A stretch of 64,000 bases of DNA from Kolteria novifilia (GCA_007748055.1 CP036279.1:6448001-6512000); one strand, 5' to 3'. Counted from the first letter of the stretch, positions 25,848 to 36,122 are shown. Made by a program: numbers and translations. Notes: generated by a model from the letters alone, not told the origin.

Positions 25848-28637
25848 TCAACCACTCTCGGCCGTCGACTCGTCCTCGCCACTTGCGTGCTCTCGCTTGA
25901 GTCGCGCTTCCAACTGAATGTACTCAAACGAGGAAAAATCGAGAGAGAGCGCTTCCGACGACGCGTCGACCTGGAAGACCAGTTCCCCGCGCCCGTTGGT
26001 CAGGCAAGCACTCTGGGTCGGTGCGCCAAGCGTCAAGCTCGCGCGGCGTGATTCCCCTTGCGTCTCCGCCAGACGCAGTTCGATGCCCGTCTCCTCGCCT
26101 CGCCCAGGAAGCAGTCGCGTTCCGACAATGCTTGGAGGATGAAGCTTTGCGAGACTCGCCGTCGTCCCACACGAGGGCGGGCCCTTCGTCACCGACTTGA
26201 TGCCGATCGGCCAAAGCGACTCGTAAGCGGCCGTCCACGGTAGGGGCAAATCGATCCCGAGGGTGAACTCGAACTGTCGTTCGCGCTCCCCCGCGACCAA
26301 GAGAAGCGTGTCGGCCTGCTGCGCGTTGATCCGGCGATGAAACGGAAGACCCTTCGGCGCGATCGTCGCCGAGAGATGACGCTCGGGCAAGTGCAGAAGC
26401 AGCGGCGACTCGATCTCCGCCGCGTAGCTCGGATCGAGACAATAGCCGATCGGAACCGCGATCGGTGTCTTCTCGTCTCCCCACGTCCAGCGCGAAGCGA
26501 CGTAGTTGGTCGCGTCGCCCTTCACCTCGCCGACCGGTTCGAGTTCGATCGCGACCTCGACGAAGGAGCGATGAGCCCAAAGCCGGGTGCGCTGCGTGAA
26601 GGTCGCCCAGCGCGTTTGGCCATCCGACGCGAGGAGTTCCCCCTTCGAGGTGATCTCGCCGAGGGCCGGACCGTTCTCGGTGATCGTCAAGCTCGTACAG
26701 ATTGAACGGCTGCCCGCGGAGTGAACCAGTTCCTGGGCGAGGCGATTGTAGCCGGAACGAGGCTGCCAAATGCCGCGAATGGTGCCCGTCTTCTTGTCGA
26801 TCTCGACTTCGATGCGCTCGTTGCGAAGCTTTCTGCCCGACGCGATCGGCTTGGCCGTCTCCTCCTTGCCCTTCTTCGCATCGTCGGCGGGAACCCAGGT
26901 GTAGCCCCAGCCGGGGACGTCCACGATGAGCGCGGTTCCTCGCTCGGTCGGCTGGGAGGCCCGCACCGGCCCTTCCCACGATGGGGAGACCTTCTCCTCG
27001 ATCTCGAAGCAGGTTCGTCGCGGATAGCTCGTCGGGTTGATCACAAGGATCCCACGCCCCTCGGGAGCATCGTCTAGCAACGCGTCGACCGCTTGATTGA
27101 GCGAGCTGGTGCGAGCCTCGCCGAGCGCCTGTTCGAGATCGCCCTCGGGTTCGCCACAACTCTCTTCGATCCGGTCCTCGAGGTCGTCGAAACGACATCC
27201 TTCGTCGCGGCCTGCCAGCAGACTCAGCGCCTCGAACGCTCGGGCGGTCTCGAGCACCCCCCGCCGTTGATGGTGCTTCGTCCAGCGACTGACGGCGAGC
27301 TCATCTCCCTTTGCGGCCGATGTTTTCAGCGCCCCGGAGAGATACTCATCGGCTTGGGTCTGGCTCGGCCGCTCCGAGGTCATCGAGTTCAGGAAGAAAT
27401 CGGTGAACGTGTCGAAACGCCCGAAGACGGGTGCGTAGTGGTCGATCCGCAGAATCAAGTCGAACCAGAAAGCCGGTCGATGAACCCAGTGCGCGAAGGG
27501 CAACGTCGCGGTTCGGTCATCGAGCAGCGAACGGGCCAGGTCGTCGAAGATCACGAACGCCGAATCGGGATCGCCCGCGTTGCACGCGACTCGCGCGAGG
27601 GCGTCGACCGAGCTGCCGTCCGGGGCGGTCCAATGAACCTTCGGATCGCGAAAGTGCGGCCACGTCCCCGAGTCGAAGGCGACGTGCAGCGCGAACTGGT
27701 AGTGGAACTTCATCAACAGTTGTGGCAACTCGGGTGCGAGCGCCATCTTGCGAGCGCCGAAACAATCGACCTCACGGCCGAGCGTCGCCTCATAAGCCCG
27801 CGAGGAGCGGTCAAGCTGCCACATCCGCGACTCATGAGACAGCAGCGACCAGGGCCGCTCGTCGTAGGGCCCCCCGAGAAGCTGCGTCGATCCATCCTCG
27901 AGCGACGACTTGAGCTTCTCGAGCATCCCGTCGTCGCGACCGGCAATCGCTTCGATTTCCGCCCCCGTCGCGATCAAGTTGAAGGGGACGTTCGAGTCGA
28001 CCCGTTTCTCGAGATCCGCGACTTGCCATTGCTTGGAATACAGGGCCAGATCGAGAAGGTTGATGGTCGCCGGGTAAACGAGTTGGCGACCGTTGAGCAG
28101 GAAGTCGAACGCGGCCTGCAGGGAACCACGCGATTGCTCAACGTTCCCCTCCACGTAGGCTTCCGCGGCGGACTGCATGTCGTTGAGCACCGCCCAGCCA
28201 TCGACTTGGTCGTCGTGCTCCATCCCGACGAAAAGGACATAGAGCCCAAGATAGGCGTATGCGAAGGCGTAGAAGTCCCGTCGAAGCTGGTCGTCATCGC
28301 CCGTGGGAAGGCCCAACGGCTCAAGCAACTGATCGGGGCCATCGAGTCCGACATGTTCGCTGGTGACAACGAGCAGCTTATGTGGCTCTCTTCCAAGGGC
28401 CTCGCGGATCTCGGGAGGGATCTTCTCGAGCAACGGTTCGGGAACGATTGCTAGGACGGCATCGTCGAGGCGAACCTCGTCCGGTGCCACCCGAGTGGGA
28501 AGCTCGTCGGTCTCCGCGAGCAGACTCGGGTGCCACAGCGCCTGATAGCCAATCAGCGTCAGTGACGCGAACGGGCGATGCTTGCCCGGCTCGGTAAGCG
28601 TTTCTTCAGGGGTGAGGAGGCGAAGCTTTCGGGACAA
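25848..28637 (-). CDS. GH38-like glycoside hydrolase-related protein
   Basis: A 929-residue protein without signal peptide. The C-terminal half has the beta-sandwich style of alpha-mannosidases of family GH38: LVINPTSYPRRTCFEIEE, then RNERIEVEIDKKTGTIRGIW, a hallmark segment, and later beta strands. The N-terminal half is helical and barrel-like (GLYVLFVGMEHDDQVDGWAV, then TINLLDLALYSKQWQV) and its catalytic Asp and metal site could not be placed with confidence, so activity is uncertain. The start is a TTG at 28635-28637. It lies 77 bases upstream of the kinase fusion on the same strand and may share its transcript. Confidence 0.6.
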   Translation of the reverse strand: MSRKLRLLTPEETLTEPGKHRPFASLTLIGYQALWHPSLLAETDELPTRVAPDEVRLDDAVLAIVPEPLLEKIPPEIREALGREPHKLLVVTSEHVGLDGPDQLLEPLGLPTGDDDQLRRDFYAFAYAYLGLYVLFVGMEHDDQVDGWAVLNDMQSAAEAYVEGNVEQSRGSLQAAFDFLLNGRQLVYPATINLLDLALYSKQWQVADLEKRVDSNVPFNLIATGAEIEAIAGRDDGMLEKLKSSLEDGSTQLLGGPYDERPWSLLSHESRMWQLDRSSRAYEATLGREVDCFGARKMALAPELPQLLMKFHYQFALHVAFDSGTWPHFRDPKVHWTAPDGSSVDALARVACNAGDPDSAFVIFDDLARSLLDDRTATLPFAHWVHRPAFWFDLILRIDHYAPVFGRFDTFTDFFLNSMTSERPSQTQADEYLSGALKTSAAKGDELAVSRWTKHHQRRGVLETARAFEALSLLAGRDEGCRFDDLEDRIEESCGEPEGDLEQALGEARTSSLNQAVDALLDDAPEGRGILVINPTSYPRRTCFEIEEKVSPSWEGPVRASQPTERGTALIVDVPGWGYTWVPADDAKKGKEETAKPIASGRKLRNERIEVEIDKKTGTIRGIWQPRSGYNRLAQELVHSAGSRSICTSLTITENGPALGEITSKGELLASDGQTRWATFTQRTRLWAHRSFVEVAIELEPVGEVKGDATNYVASRWTWGDEKTPIAVPIGYCLDPSYAAEIESPLLLHLPERHLSATIAPKGLPFHRRINAQQADTLLLVAGERERQFEFTLGIDLPLPWTAAYESLWPIGIKSVTKGPPSCGTTASLAKLHPPSIVGTRLLPGRGEETGIELRLAETQGESRRASLTLGAPTQSACLTNGRGELVFQVDASSEALSLDFSSFEYIQLEARLKREHASGEDESTAESG

Positions 28638-28807
28638 GGCTATTCTGCATCTCTGGAGTGGGTCGGCACCGTATCAAAAAGGTTACGGCGCCGCCCCTCC
28701 CAGGTCCAAGGAGAATGCCCCGAAGTGGCCCCCGATCGGCGACGCGACTTTCGTATTCTTCGCAAGATCGGCCTAATTCCCCCGCACCGGGGACAAGTGA
28801 TGCGGCC

Positions 28808-29194
28808 TCAGCGCCGGGAGCGGACCTCGGTGAGCTGGAATTCGCCGTAGTAGCCGACACTGGCCCGGTACTTCCCGAGGAGCTTGTTCCCCCTCATTTG
28901 CCCGATCCACTCGTAGTCGTGCCCGCGAATCACCGCGGTCCCCTTGAGTTCCTGATTGCGTCCCGACTTCTTCGAGTCGAAGGTGACATCGTACTTGAAG
29001 GGATCTCCCTGAAAGGTCCCCGTGAATGTCGCGGTCCAGACGCCATCCTCGCCCGGCGTGGCGACACAGCGGAGCGGGCCGCTGGTGCCATACTTGCGAT
29101 TGTTCCACGTTCCTTCCCACGTCTTGGCCGACTCGGCGGCGAACAGCGGAGTGGCGATCAGTGTCGCTAGCGCGGCGATCAGCAGGCTCTTCAT
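28808..29194 (-). CDS. small secreted hypothetical protein, 128 aa
   Basis: Signal peptide MKSLLIAALATLIATPLFAA with an AxA-type cleavage site, then about 108 residues of beta-rich sequence with repeated W/Y-G patterns (TWEGTWNNRKYGTSGPLRCV, GVWTATFTGTF, DYEWIGQMRGNKLLGKY), like a small beta-barrel or lipocalin-like domain. The ATG at 29192-29194 has AAAGGA seven bases upstream; a longer open frame upstream has no start signal. Present as a single gene. Ligand or role unknown. Confidence 0.7.
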   Translation of the reverse strand: MKSLLIAALATLIATPLFAAESAKTWEGTWNNRKYGTSGPLRCVATPGEDGVWTATFTGTFQGDPFKYDVTFDSKKSGRNQELKGTAVIRGHDYEWIGQMRGNKLLGKYRASVGYYGEFQLTEVRSRR

Positions 29195-29445
29195 CGGGTT
29201 GTCCTTTGCAGAGAACGAGAAGTGACCCCAACATGAGTGGAAACGAACACCGGCCGGCCGATTCGCCACGCGAACCGTACGATTCGCGTCCCTTCGGGAA
29301 TCGGCCCCGTTTCGCTCAGATTCAGTTTCCACTACCAGACAAATGGCACGAGAACCGCGAACCTTTCAGCAGATGGGACGATTCATTCTAAATTCTTGAC
29401 GAACGCCACGACATGGCCCCAACCAACCACCAATCGGCGGCTCAT

Positions 29446-31692
29446 TCACTCCGTTTCCGACTCGTTCAGCCGGCGTCGGTAGGCTTGCCGGGCGTGTTCA
29501 TACGCGTCGCGGGCCGCTTCGAGTTCGTCCCCCCGGATCTTCGGACGCTTCTGCTCCCAGCAGCGTTCGACCCCCTTCAGGCACCACTCGGCCGACTTTC
29601 GCGAGGCCCGAATCGGCTTGCCGTCGACCTCGATGAAGACGGGGTTCGTGTGCGATGAGGGATAGACGCGTAACGCCACCCAACTCGACTTCTCGACCGG
29701 AACGTCAAAGCTCACCGTCTGGAGTGATCCATCGGCCACGATCGTCTTGGACGCGACCGGACGCCCATTCATGACGACCTCCACTGGGACGGTACGGGTC
29801 GCTCCAACGCGAGCACGCTCGACATGCCAGTACGGCTTCTTGCTCAGCGGCCGAGTTCGAATCACTTCGTCCGGCTTCTCGCCCAAAAGGGCCGACACCT
29901 TCGCGGTGATCGTGACGGTCTTGGGCGACTCGAGGTCGAGTTGGCTCCCCTTCTCCCCGACCGCGACGTCGTCGACGGTGAAATCGAGCAGATGACTGAG
30001 CCCGTCCGAGACATACGAGCGGCCATCCTTTAGCCCCTGGACCCAGTCGGGATAGTTAAGCTCGCCGTCGACCTTGACGTAGACCCGCCCGAGCCCGACC
30101 CGCTCGCCGTAGATACACGGGAAGTCGGTCTCGCCGCTGATGCGGCAGCGATAGCCGCAGTTGAGCGTGTGGTACCAGATGTTGAGCTCCCACGGCGCGG
30201 GGGTGTCGACGGTCGAGATGAAGTCGCACGCATCGTGGGTGATGTCGACGATGTACTCGTTGGCGCCGATCCCCGAAAAGGGAGGAACGACGTCACTCGG
30301 CAACGTGTCGTCGGGCAAATCGAGCCCCCAACCGGAATGGGCGAACCCGACGACACCGCCCTGCGCCTTAGCCCACTTCAAGATTGGAAGATCCCAACTC
30401 GGCCAGTCCTCGATGCGCTCGGTGCCGGGATAGTCGTCCTCACCCAAGTTCAGCAAGACGAGATGCCCCGCGTGCGACGACGGGAAACCGGAGACTTCGA
30501 CGTCGTAGCGAAGCAGATAGTCCTTCTCCGAGAGTTGGTGGACTTTGCCGTCAAAGTACTGTTTCTGGAAATACCAGCACGGCCCCCAAGAGAGAACGCA
30601 CGCGACGTTGAGATCCTCGCCCAACGCGTGGCGGAACATGTCCTCCGGCTTCACTCCTTGCGTCGGGTTCTCGTAGTGGGCACAGCCGGCGCCGTGGACG
30701 TGATGATCGCCCGACCACCAACCGAAACTTTTGGGCTCGACCCAGCGGCGTAGTCGAAAGCTCTCCGGCGCGACGGGCTTCTCGGGGACCACGAGCGTTC
30801 GCGAATCGATGTGATACTCGGGGCCACGTCCAAACTCGACGGTGTACGTTCCCGCCGGCAAGGGGATCGTCTCCCCATCGCCGCGGTAGACCTGCGGGTG
30901 GAAGAAGAAGTCAGGGGCGAGTCGACGCGTTTGCGATGGATAGACTCGGCCGAGTTTGTCGGTGATGCGAAACCACGCCATCGTCGGCTCACCATCGTGA
31001 TCCAGGACCCGCAGCGTGACCGGCGACGCGGGTAGCGAGTCGAACAAAAGCGCCACTTCGCTGCGAAATCCGAGATCCTGCGTCCCTTGCCCGACATCGA
31101 ACGCCAATGTCGCCTCGCGTTTGCCCACATCGCGGCAGAAGAGCTGCAAGAGGCGATACTCGACCCCGAGGCCGGAGAGGCTCTTGGTCATCGGCTGATC
31201 GTCGAACATTGTCGCGTCAAGAAACCGATCGCGGACTTGGTCGGGGGAGATCTCCAGCGTCGGCTCCTTCGCCCCCCGAGAGCGTTTCACCATGGGAGCG
31301 GCGTTGGGACTCTCGACGCGTAGCCGGCTGGTGATGCCCGCTTCGTTGATCACCTTGACGAGGAAGTTGCGCCAGCCCTGCTCGACGAGCTGCCTGGGAG
31401 CCGCGCCGGGAGCGACCTTGACCCGGCTCTCCGGATTGATCGTCACGCCGACGAGGGCGTGCTTGTCCAAGATCTCCTGAATCGCGCGAACCGCCTGGGG
31501 CCCATCGGCGCCCTTCATCGCGGTCTCGAGGGCTCTCCTGTCGTCTTCCGGGAGGGGTTGCCCCAGATAGTCGAGCGCATCGAGCAGGCGGCGGACCTGA
31601 GCCGCGAGGGGTTGGGCCTCGACCCCCGATACGATCGGCAGCGGTTCGTCCGCGGGGGCGGCAAGCAACAGGGCGAGCAGGAGAGAAGGCAC
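29446..31692 (-). CDS. CehA/McbA-type metallohydrolase, secreted
   Basis: The family's PHP-like domain holds a metal centre that cleaves carbamate or phosphate esters. Seen here: signal peptide at the N-terminus (SLLLALLLAAPADEP), an immunoglobulin-like domain (about 200-310), then WWSGDHHVHGAGCAHYENP with the HxH metal motif near residue 330, a later GFAHSGWGLDLP and ITHDACDF, which supply further His/Asp ligands. The 748 residues are longer than the core family because of an N-terminal helical part. The GTG at 31690-31692 has AAGGAA eight bases upstream. The substrate is unknown; paralogs in planctomycetes are often near sugar or ester degradation genes, not seen here. Confidence 0.72.
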   Translation of the reverse strand: MPSLLLALLLAAPADEPLPIVSGVEAQPLAAQVRRLLDALDYLGQPLPEDDRRALETAMKGADGPQAVRAIQEILDKHALVGVTINPESRVKVAPGAAPRQLVEQGWRNFLVKVINEAGITSRLRVESPNAAPMVKRSRGAKEPTLEISPDQVRDRFLDATMFDDQPMTKSLSGLGVEYRLLQLFCRDVGKREATLAFDVGQGTQDLGFRSEVALLFDSLPASPVTLRVLDHDGEPTMAWFRITDKLGRVYPSQTRRLAPDFFFHPQVYRGDGETIPLPAGTYTVEFGRGPEYHIDSRTLVVPEKPVAPESFRLRRWVEPKSFGWWSGDHHVHGAGCAHYENPTQGVKPEDMFRHALGEDLNVACVLSWGPCWYFQKQYFDGKVHQLSEKDYLLRYDVEVSGFPSSHAGHLVLLNLGEDDYPGTERIEDWPSWDLPILKWAKAQGGVVGFAHSGWGLDLPDDTLPSDVVPPFSGIGANEYIVDITHDACDFISTVDTPAPWELNIWYHTLNCGYRCRISGETDFPCIYGERVGLGRVYVKVDGELNYPDWVQGLKDGRSYVSDGLSHLLDFTVDDVAVGEKGSQLDLESPKTVTITAKVSALLGEKPDEVIRTRPLSKKPYWHVERARVGATRTVPVEVVMNGRPVASKTIVADGSLQTVSFDVPVEKSSWVALRVYPSSHTNPVFIEVDGKPIRASRKSAEWCLKGVERCWEQKRPKIRGDELEAARDAYEHARQAYRRRLNESETE

Positions 31693-31910
31693 GGCGGGAT
31701 TCCTTGCGGCAAGAGCGTCTCCCAGACCTCCCACAGGCTAGCAGTGATCGAAGGCGAAGAACAAGCCGCCAATCGGAAAAGGAGACTTCGCGCGGCCCGC
31801 GATCGAACACTTGGTTTCGGGATGGAGTCTCGTCCCGAGGTGCCTGACCAAACGCGCCGTCGTATGATGATGCGTTCAAACACCTTCAACACTCAGGATG
31901 GGGGAGAGTC

Positions 31911-33974
31911 GTGCCGGAAGAGAATCCACTGTTGGTGACGTCAGGAATTCCGCCGCTGGATCGCATCAAGCCGAGCGATGTCGTTCCCGGTGTTCGCAAG
32001 GCCCTCGAGACCCTAACCGCCCGGCTCGAAGCCATCGAGTCGAGTGCCCCGACCACCTGGGACGATCTCGTCGAACCGCTTGAGGAAATCGACGCCCGGA
32101 TGGAACGTGTTTGGGGCCCCGTCGGCCACTTGATGGGAGTTCAGAACTCCGACGAGCTTCGCGAAGCCCACGACACGGTCCTTCCCGAAGTCGTCGCGTT
32201 CGACCTTCGTTTGCGCCAGAGCCGTCCGATTTTCGACGCGCTGGAGTCGATTCGCGCCAGTGACGCCTGGGAGACCTTTAACACCGCCCAGAGGAGAGTC
32301 ATCGAGCTGAAGCTCCGCGGCGCCCGCAACGCCGGGGTCGGACTCGATGGTGCCCAGAAAGAGCGATTCAACGAGATCGAACGCGAACTCTCGGAACTCT
32401 CGACCAAGTTCTCGCATCACGTGCTGGATGCCACCAAGGCCTTCGAGTTGATCATCGATGATCCCGACGACACCGAAGGGTGGCCCGACACGTTTAAGCA
32501 AGGGGCGTCTCAGTCGCACCAGCAAGCCAAGCCCGACGTGACGACCTCCCCCGAAACGGGTCCATGGCGGATCACGCTCGATGCTCCGAGCCTCCTGCCC
32601 TTCTTGCAGCACTCACGCCGCCGCGACCAGCGCGAGCAGCTCTACCGAGCGATGGTGACCCGCGCCGCCGGCGGGCCCTTCGACAACAGCCAAATCGTCC
32701 CCAAGATGCTTCGTCTTCGCAGCGAGAAGGCCAAGCTACTGGGATTCGACGACTTCGCCGCGTTGAGTCTCGATTCGAAGATGGCGCCGAGCGTCGCCGC
32801 CGTTGAGGAGATGTGGGCCGAACTCGAACAGGCCAGCCGCAAGCCGGCCGAGGCGGACCTCGAGGACTTGCGACAACTTGCCGCCGACTCGGGACAGGCC
32901 GAACCGATTGCCCACTGGGACGTTGCGTTCTGGGCCGAACGGCTGCGGGAAAAGCGCTTCGATTTCACCGACGAACAACTGCGACCGTTCTTCCCGATGC
33001 CCAAAGTCCTCGACGGGATGTTCGGGCTCACCGAGCGTCTCTTCGGCGTCACCATCAAGCCGGCCGACGGCGAGGCCCCGATCTGGCACAAAGACGTTCG
33101 CTTCTTCCACGTCTACGACGGTAGCGAGCAGATTGCCTCGCTCTATCTCGATCCCTACTCGCGGCCGCACGAGAAGCGAGGTGGCGCGTGGATGGATCAA
33201 TGCCTCAGCCGGTGTCGTCAAGAGGGCGAACTCCAACTTCCGATCGTCTACCTCTGCTGCAATGGAACCCCTCCCGTCGGGGAGAAGCCGTCGCTGATGA
33301 CCTTCCGCGAAGTCGAAACGCTCTTTCACGAGTTCGGCCACGGGCTGCAAGGAATGCTCACGACCGTCGATCACTTCGATGTCGCGGGAACGTATGGGAT
33401 CGAATGGGACGCCGTCGAGATCGCCAGCCAGTTCATGGAGAACTGGTGCTACCACAAGCCGACCCTGCTCGGGATGACCGAGCACGTCGAGACCGGCGAG
33501 CCCCTTCCCGACGACCTCTTCGACAAGCTCTGCAAGGCCCGCACCTACCGAGCCGCCTCGGGAATGCTTCGGCAGATGACCTACGGCATGACCGACATGG
33601 CGCTGCATCACGGCTACGATTCCGACGGCGAGGAGACTCCCGACGACGTCTCGATGCGGATCAACCAGCGGATGTCGATCCTTCCTCCATTGCCCGAGGC
33701 TCGTCAGCTTTGCGCGTTCAGCCACATCTTCGGCGGAGGCTACGCCGCGGGGTACTACAGCTACAAGTGGTCGGAGGTGATCAGCGCCGACGCCTTCGCG
33801 GCGTTCGAGGAAGCGGGGCTTGACGACGAGGCCGCGATCAAGCGACTCGGCGAGCGCTACCGCGAGACGATCCTCGCCCAGGGCGGCGGCCAAGACCCGA
33901 TGGATGTCTATCACGACTTCCGCGGCCGAGCCCCCTCCACCGAAGCCCTTTTGCGGCACTACGGCCTGGCCTAG
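31911..33974 (+). CDS. M3 family oligopeptidase (oligopeptidase A-like)
   Basis: Cytoplasmic zinc endopeptidase cutting short peptides. The 687-residue protein is the normal size of the family. The zinc motif HEFGH lies at 473-477 (ETLFHEFGHGLQG), with the third ligand Glu about 28 residues later (DAVEIASQFMENW), followed by family motifs YHKPTLL and FGGGYAAGYYSYKWSE near the end. GTG start at 31911 with GGGGGAGAG upstream. Unrelated neighbours on both sides suggest it is transcribed alone; repeat element 33996-34128 follows. Confidence 0.92.
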   Translation: MPEENPLLVTSGIPPLDRIKPSDVVPGVRKALETLTARLEAIESSAPTTWDDLVEPLEEIDARMERVWGPVGHLMGVQNSDELREAHDTVLPEVVAFDLRLRQSRPIFDALESIRASDAWETFNTAQRRVIELKLRGARNAGVGLDGAQKERFNEIERELSELSTKFSHHVLDATKAFELIIDDPDDTEGWPDTFKQGASQSHQQAKPDVTTSPETGPWRITLDAPSLLPFLQHSRRRDQREQLYRAMVTRAAGGPFDNSQIVPKMLRLRSEKAKLLGFDDFAALSLDSKMAPSVAAVEEMWAELEQASRKPAEADLEDLRQLAADSGQAEPIAHWDVAFWAERLREKRFDFTDEQLRPFFPMPKVLDGMFGLTERLFGVTIKPADGEAPIWHKDVRFFHVYDGSEQIASLYLDPYSRPHEKRGGAWMDQCLSRCRQEGELQLPIVYLCCNGTPPVGEKPSLMTFREVETLFHEFGHGLQGMLTTVDHFDVAGTYGIEWDAVEIASQFMENWCYHKPTLLGMTEHVETGEPLPDDLFDKLCKARTYRAASGMLRQMTYGMTDMALHHGYDSDGEETPDDVSMRINQRMSILPPLPEARQLCAFSHIFGGGYAAGYYSYKWSEVISADAFAAFEEAGLDDEAAIKRLGERYRETILAQGGGQDPMDVYHDFRGRAPSTEALLRHYGLA

Positions 33975-33995
33975 CAGTCCAGTGATGGTCCACAA

Positions 33996-34128
33996 CAACC
34001 TCTCCTTGGGGAGAGGGCGGCGAACGCCGTGAGCCGGGTGAGGGGAGAAACGGCTCGGCGAAACCGGGGGGGGCGTTCTCGGCGGGAGGGCCCCCTCACC
34101 CCTGGCCCCTCTCCCACCGGGAGAGGAC
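33996..34128 (+). repeat. CTCTCCC-type dispersed repeat, paired arms
   Basis: Left part has ctctcc-ttgg-ggagag and gccgggtgagggg; the right part has ccccctcacccctggcccct and ctcccaccgggag, i.e. the same modules inverted. The block spans most of the 268-base gap between the M3 peptidase and the glycosyltransferase-like gene. Close relatives at 22855-22976 and 53696-53819. Confidence 0.75.
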
Positions 34129-34242
34129 AACGTGAACCGGCTGCCGACCTGCAATGCGAACCTCGCTCACGCGACTGTCGTCGAACGACTCCCCCCTTCG
34201 CCGGGCGACGCCATTCACGGATGAATTGAGAAACGAGAACCG

Positions 34243-35106
34243 ATGCGACTACTCTTCGCGATCCCGCACTTCTACGACCCCGAAGGGAATCGACGACACG
34301 CTTCCGCCAACGAGCACCGCGCGCGCCGCGCGGAGACCGTCCGAACCTCCTTGTCGTCGTTGCGGCAAACCTTCACCGCCTCCCAAGGCACGATCGACAT
34401 CGCGGAGAGGAAGTTCGTTCCCATCAACACCGCCAGCTCGGTCGAGGCCGACCTCGTCGTCTGCACGACCCGGGGCAAGCATCTACTCGAGGACCTCGCT
34501 CTTCCCGCCAAATGCTTCACGCATCACGCCACCGACGCGGAACCGATGTACCTCGGATACGAGTGTCATGCCGTCCTACGTGACCGGCTCGGCGACTACG
34601 ACTACTACTGCTTTCTTGAAGACGACCTAATCCTGTCCGACCCGTGGTTCTTCTTGAAGCTCGCCTTCTTCAACGAATGCGCTGGCCCGGAATGCTTGCT
34701 CCAGCCGAACCGATTCGAGGTGAGCATGACCGGCGCGGTGCGCAAGGCCTACATCGACGGCGACCTCGCCCTTCCCGCGACCGAACGCTTTCAGAACATT
34801 TCCGAGCGTTCCACCCTTGATGGCAAGCTGCTCGGACGACCGGTCAAATTCCAGCGCCCCCGCAACCCGCACTCGGGCTGTTTCTTCCTGACCAAGAACC
34901 AGCTGGAACACTGGGCGAGCCAGCCCTACTTTCTCGACCGCAGCGCCGCGTTCATCGGCCCACTCGAGAGCGCCGCCACGCTCGGCATCATGCGTGCTTT
35001 CCGGATCTACAAGACCAGTCCCGCCGCCGCCGACTTCCTCGAGATCCTCCACCACCGCTCCGCGTTCCTGGGTCTCATCGGCCGCCAGATTTCGGTGTCG
35101 ATTTGA
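34243..35106 (+). CDS. glycosyltransferase-like protein, 287 aa
   Basis: Soluble protein with a nucleotide-sugar-transferase look: MRLLFAIPHFYDPEGNRR at the start, an Asp-rich segment CFLEDDLILSDPWFF (about 126-140) in the position of a DXD motif, and a later HSGCFFLTKNQLEHW block. Several planctomycete proteins of this type are called family 2-like or hypothetical glycosyltransferases. No signal peptide. GAGAA lies upstream of the ATG. The acceptor and sugar are unknown. Confidence 0.6.
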   Translation: MRLLFAIPHFYDPEGNRRHASANEHRARRAETVRTSLSSLRQTFTASQGTIDIAERKFVPINTASSVEADLVVCTTRGKHLLEDLALPAKCFTHHATDAEPMYLGYECHAVLRDRLGDYDYYCFLEDDLILSDPWFFLKLAFFNECAGPECLLQPNRFEVSMTGAVRKAYIDGDLALPATERFQNISERSTLDGKLLGRPVKFQRPRNPHSGCFFLTKNQLEHWASQPYFLDRSAAFIGPLESAATLGIMRAFRIYKTSPAAADFLEILHHRSAFLGLIGRQISVSI

Positions 35107-35113
35107 ACCGACA

Positions 35114-35123
35114 GGGGGGGGGG
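35114..35123 (+). repeat. ten-G tract, left of the low-GC operon
   Basis: Ten consecutive G followed by ACA. The same 13 bases occur at 40130-40142, on the other side of the five-gene operon. Confidence 0.8.
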
Positions 35124-35286
35124 ACACCACGTTCGTTCCATCACCAAACACGTGAGCCCAATGGGCAACAAATGGGTGGGCGTCGAACAATCATTCTCGG
35201 AAGGCTTTGACGTCAACAAAAGGGCAACATCACCATCCGAATGCCCGCTCGCGGACCTGCGATCACATTCCATTCATCGCCATCAC

Positions 35287-36066
35287 TTATCCACCTTTCG
35301 CGAGTGAGCGTCCGAAGACCATCCCAACAGTTTCTCTCACCTGTTTGCCGTGTTCGACATCAACGACGACTGGAAACTGAAACTCCCCGGCTGGGGGAAG
35401 TTTCTTCCACACAAACTGATAAACGTAAGTTCGCCGTATGGCATCTCCCTTGAGACTCTTGTCTTCGAAGTCGACGAGTTTGAATTCGCCGATCGACTCC
35501 CCGCCTTTTCCGAGGTGAAGGACTGGCAACCAAGGATCAACGTCGGGATACTCAAGTGTTTGCACCTCTACCGGACGCACTTCTTCCTGATTCTTCAGTT
35601 CCAGAAAGCCAAGGTTGATTCTCGGAACTCGCGCAAACCGAGGTAAGCGGCGATCACGCGTCGCGTCTAACGACATCGTCAAGATCAACGGTTTTCTGTC
35701 TCCCTCGCAGCGAATGCGGATACTTACACTCCGTCCAGGAACGACTGGTGGAGCGAACCCGCCGGTGATCTCGAATTCTCCCGAGGGAGGGACTGGAGCG
35801 TGAGGAATTCCGGACAGACGTGCACAGCCACAACTTTTCACCACTTCCTCTATCTTCACCTCCCGAGAAGACGCATTTCGTATGGCGAATCGCGCCTTCT
35901 CTGAAGCATCGTGAAGATGAATGTTCTTCGTCGCGCAGACGAGAGCGACCCGTGGGCCCACTCCGTCGGCCGTGAACTCCTCGGCATTCATCGACAAGAA
36001 GAGGACACACACCAATCCGAGAAGTACCAAGATGCCGATAAGCCTACTCATTACTTTGCCCAACAT
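35287..36066 (-). CDS. DUF1573 protein, membrane-anchored
   Basis: Hydrophobic N-terminus (LIGILVLLGLVCVLFL) as signal anchor, then two Ig-like beta domains. The first carries the DUF1573 hallmark VKSCGCA (C79, C81), normally buried or metal/redox-linked. The family is widespread in planctomycetes and Bacteroidetes, of unknown role, often beside thiol, cytochrome or transport genes. Here it is the last gene of the pseudopilin/LolA-like/Cys-rich/C39-like operon, 56 bases behind the C39-like gene. The start is uncertain: ATG at 36064-36066 has GGAGG too close, and a second ATG six residues in is also possible. Confidence 0.75.
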   Translation of the reverse strand: MLGKVMSRLIGILVLLGLVCVLFLSMNAEEFTADGVGPRVALVCATKNIHLHDASEKARFAIRNASSREVKIEEVVKSCGCARLSGIPHAPVPPSGEFEITGGFAPPVVPGRSVSIRIRCEGDRKPLILTMSLDATRDRRLPRFARVPRINLGFLELKNQEEVRPVEVQTLEYPDVDPWLPVLHLGKGGESIGEFKLVDFEDKSLKGDAIRRTYVYQFVWKKLPPAGEFQFPVVVDVEHGKQVRETVGMVFGRSLAKGG

Positions 36067-36122
36067 ACCTCCCCCTCGAGCAAGACAACGCTCCGATCAA
36101 GTGACACATGGCCACAGTCCAC

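Noticed and set aside
27093-28454. 453-codon plus-strand frame inside the GH38-like gene
   Set aside because: It is antisense to a long gene with coherent domain motifs; composition is the usual shadow pattern in high-GC DNA.
32736-34154. 472-codon minus-strand frame over the M3 peptidase
   Set aside because: The plus-strand peptidase has HEFGH and normal length; the antisense frame runs into a repeat.
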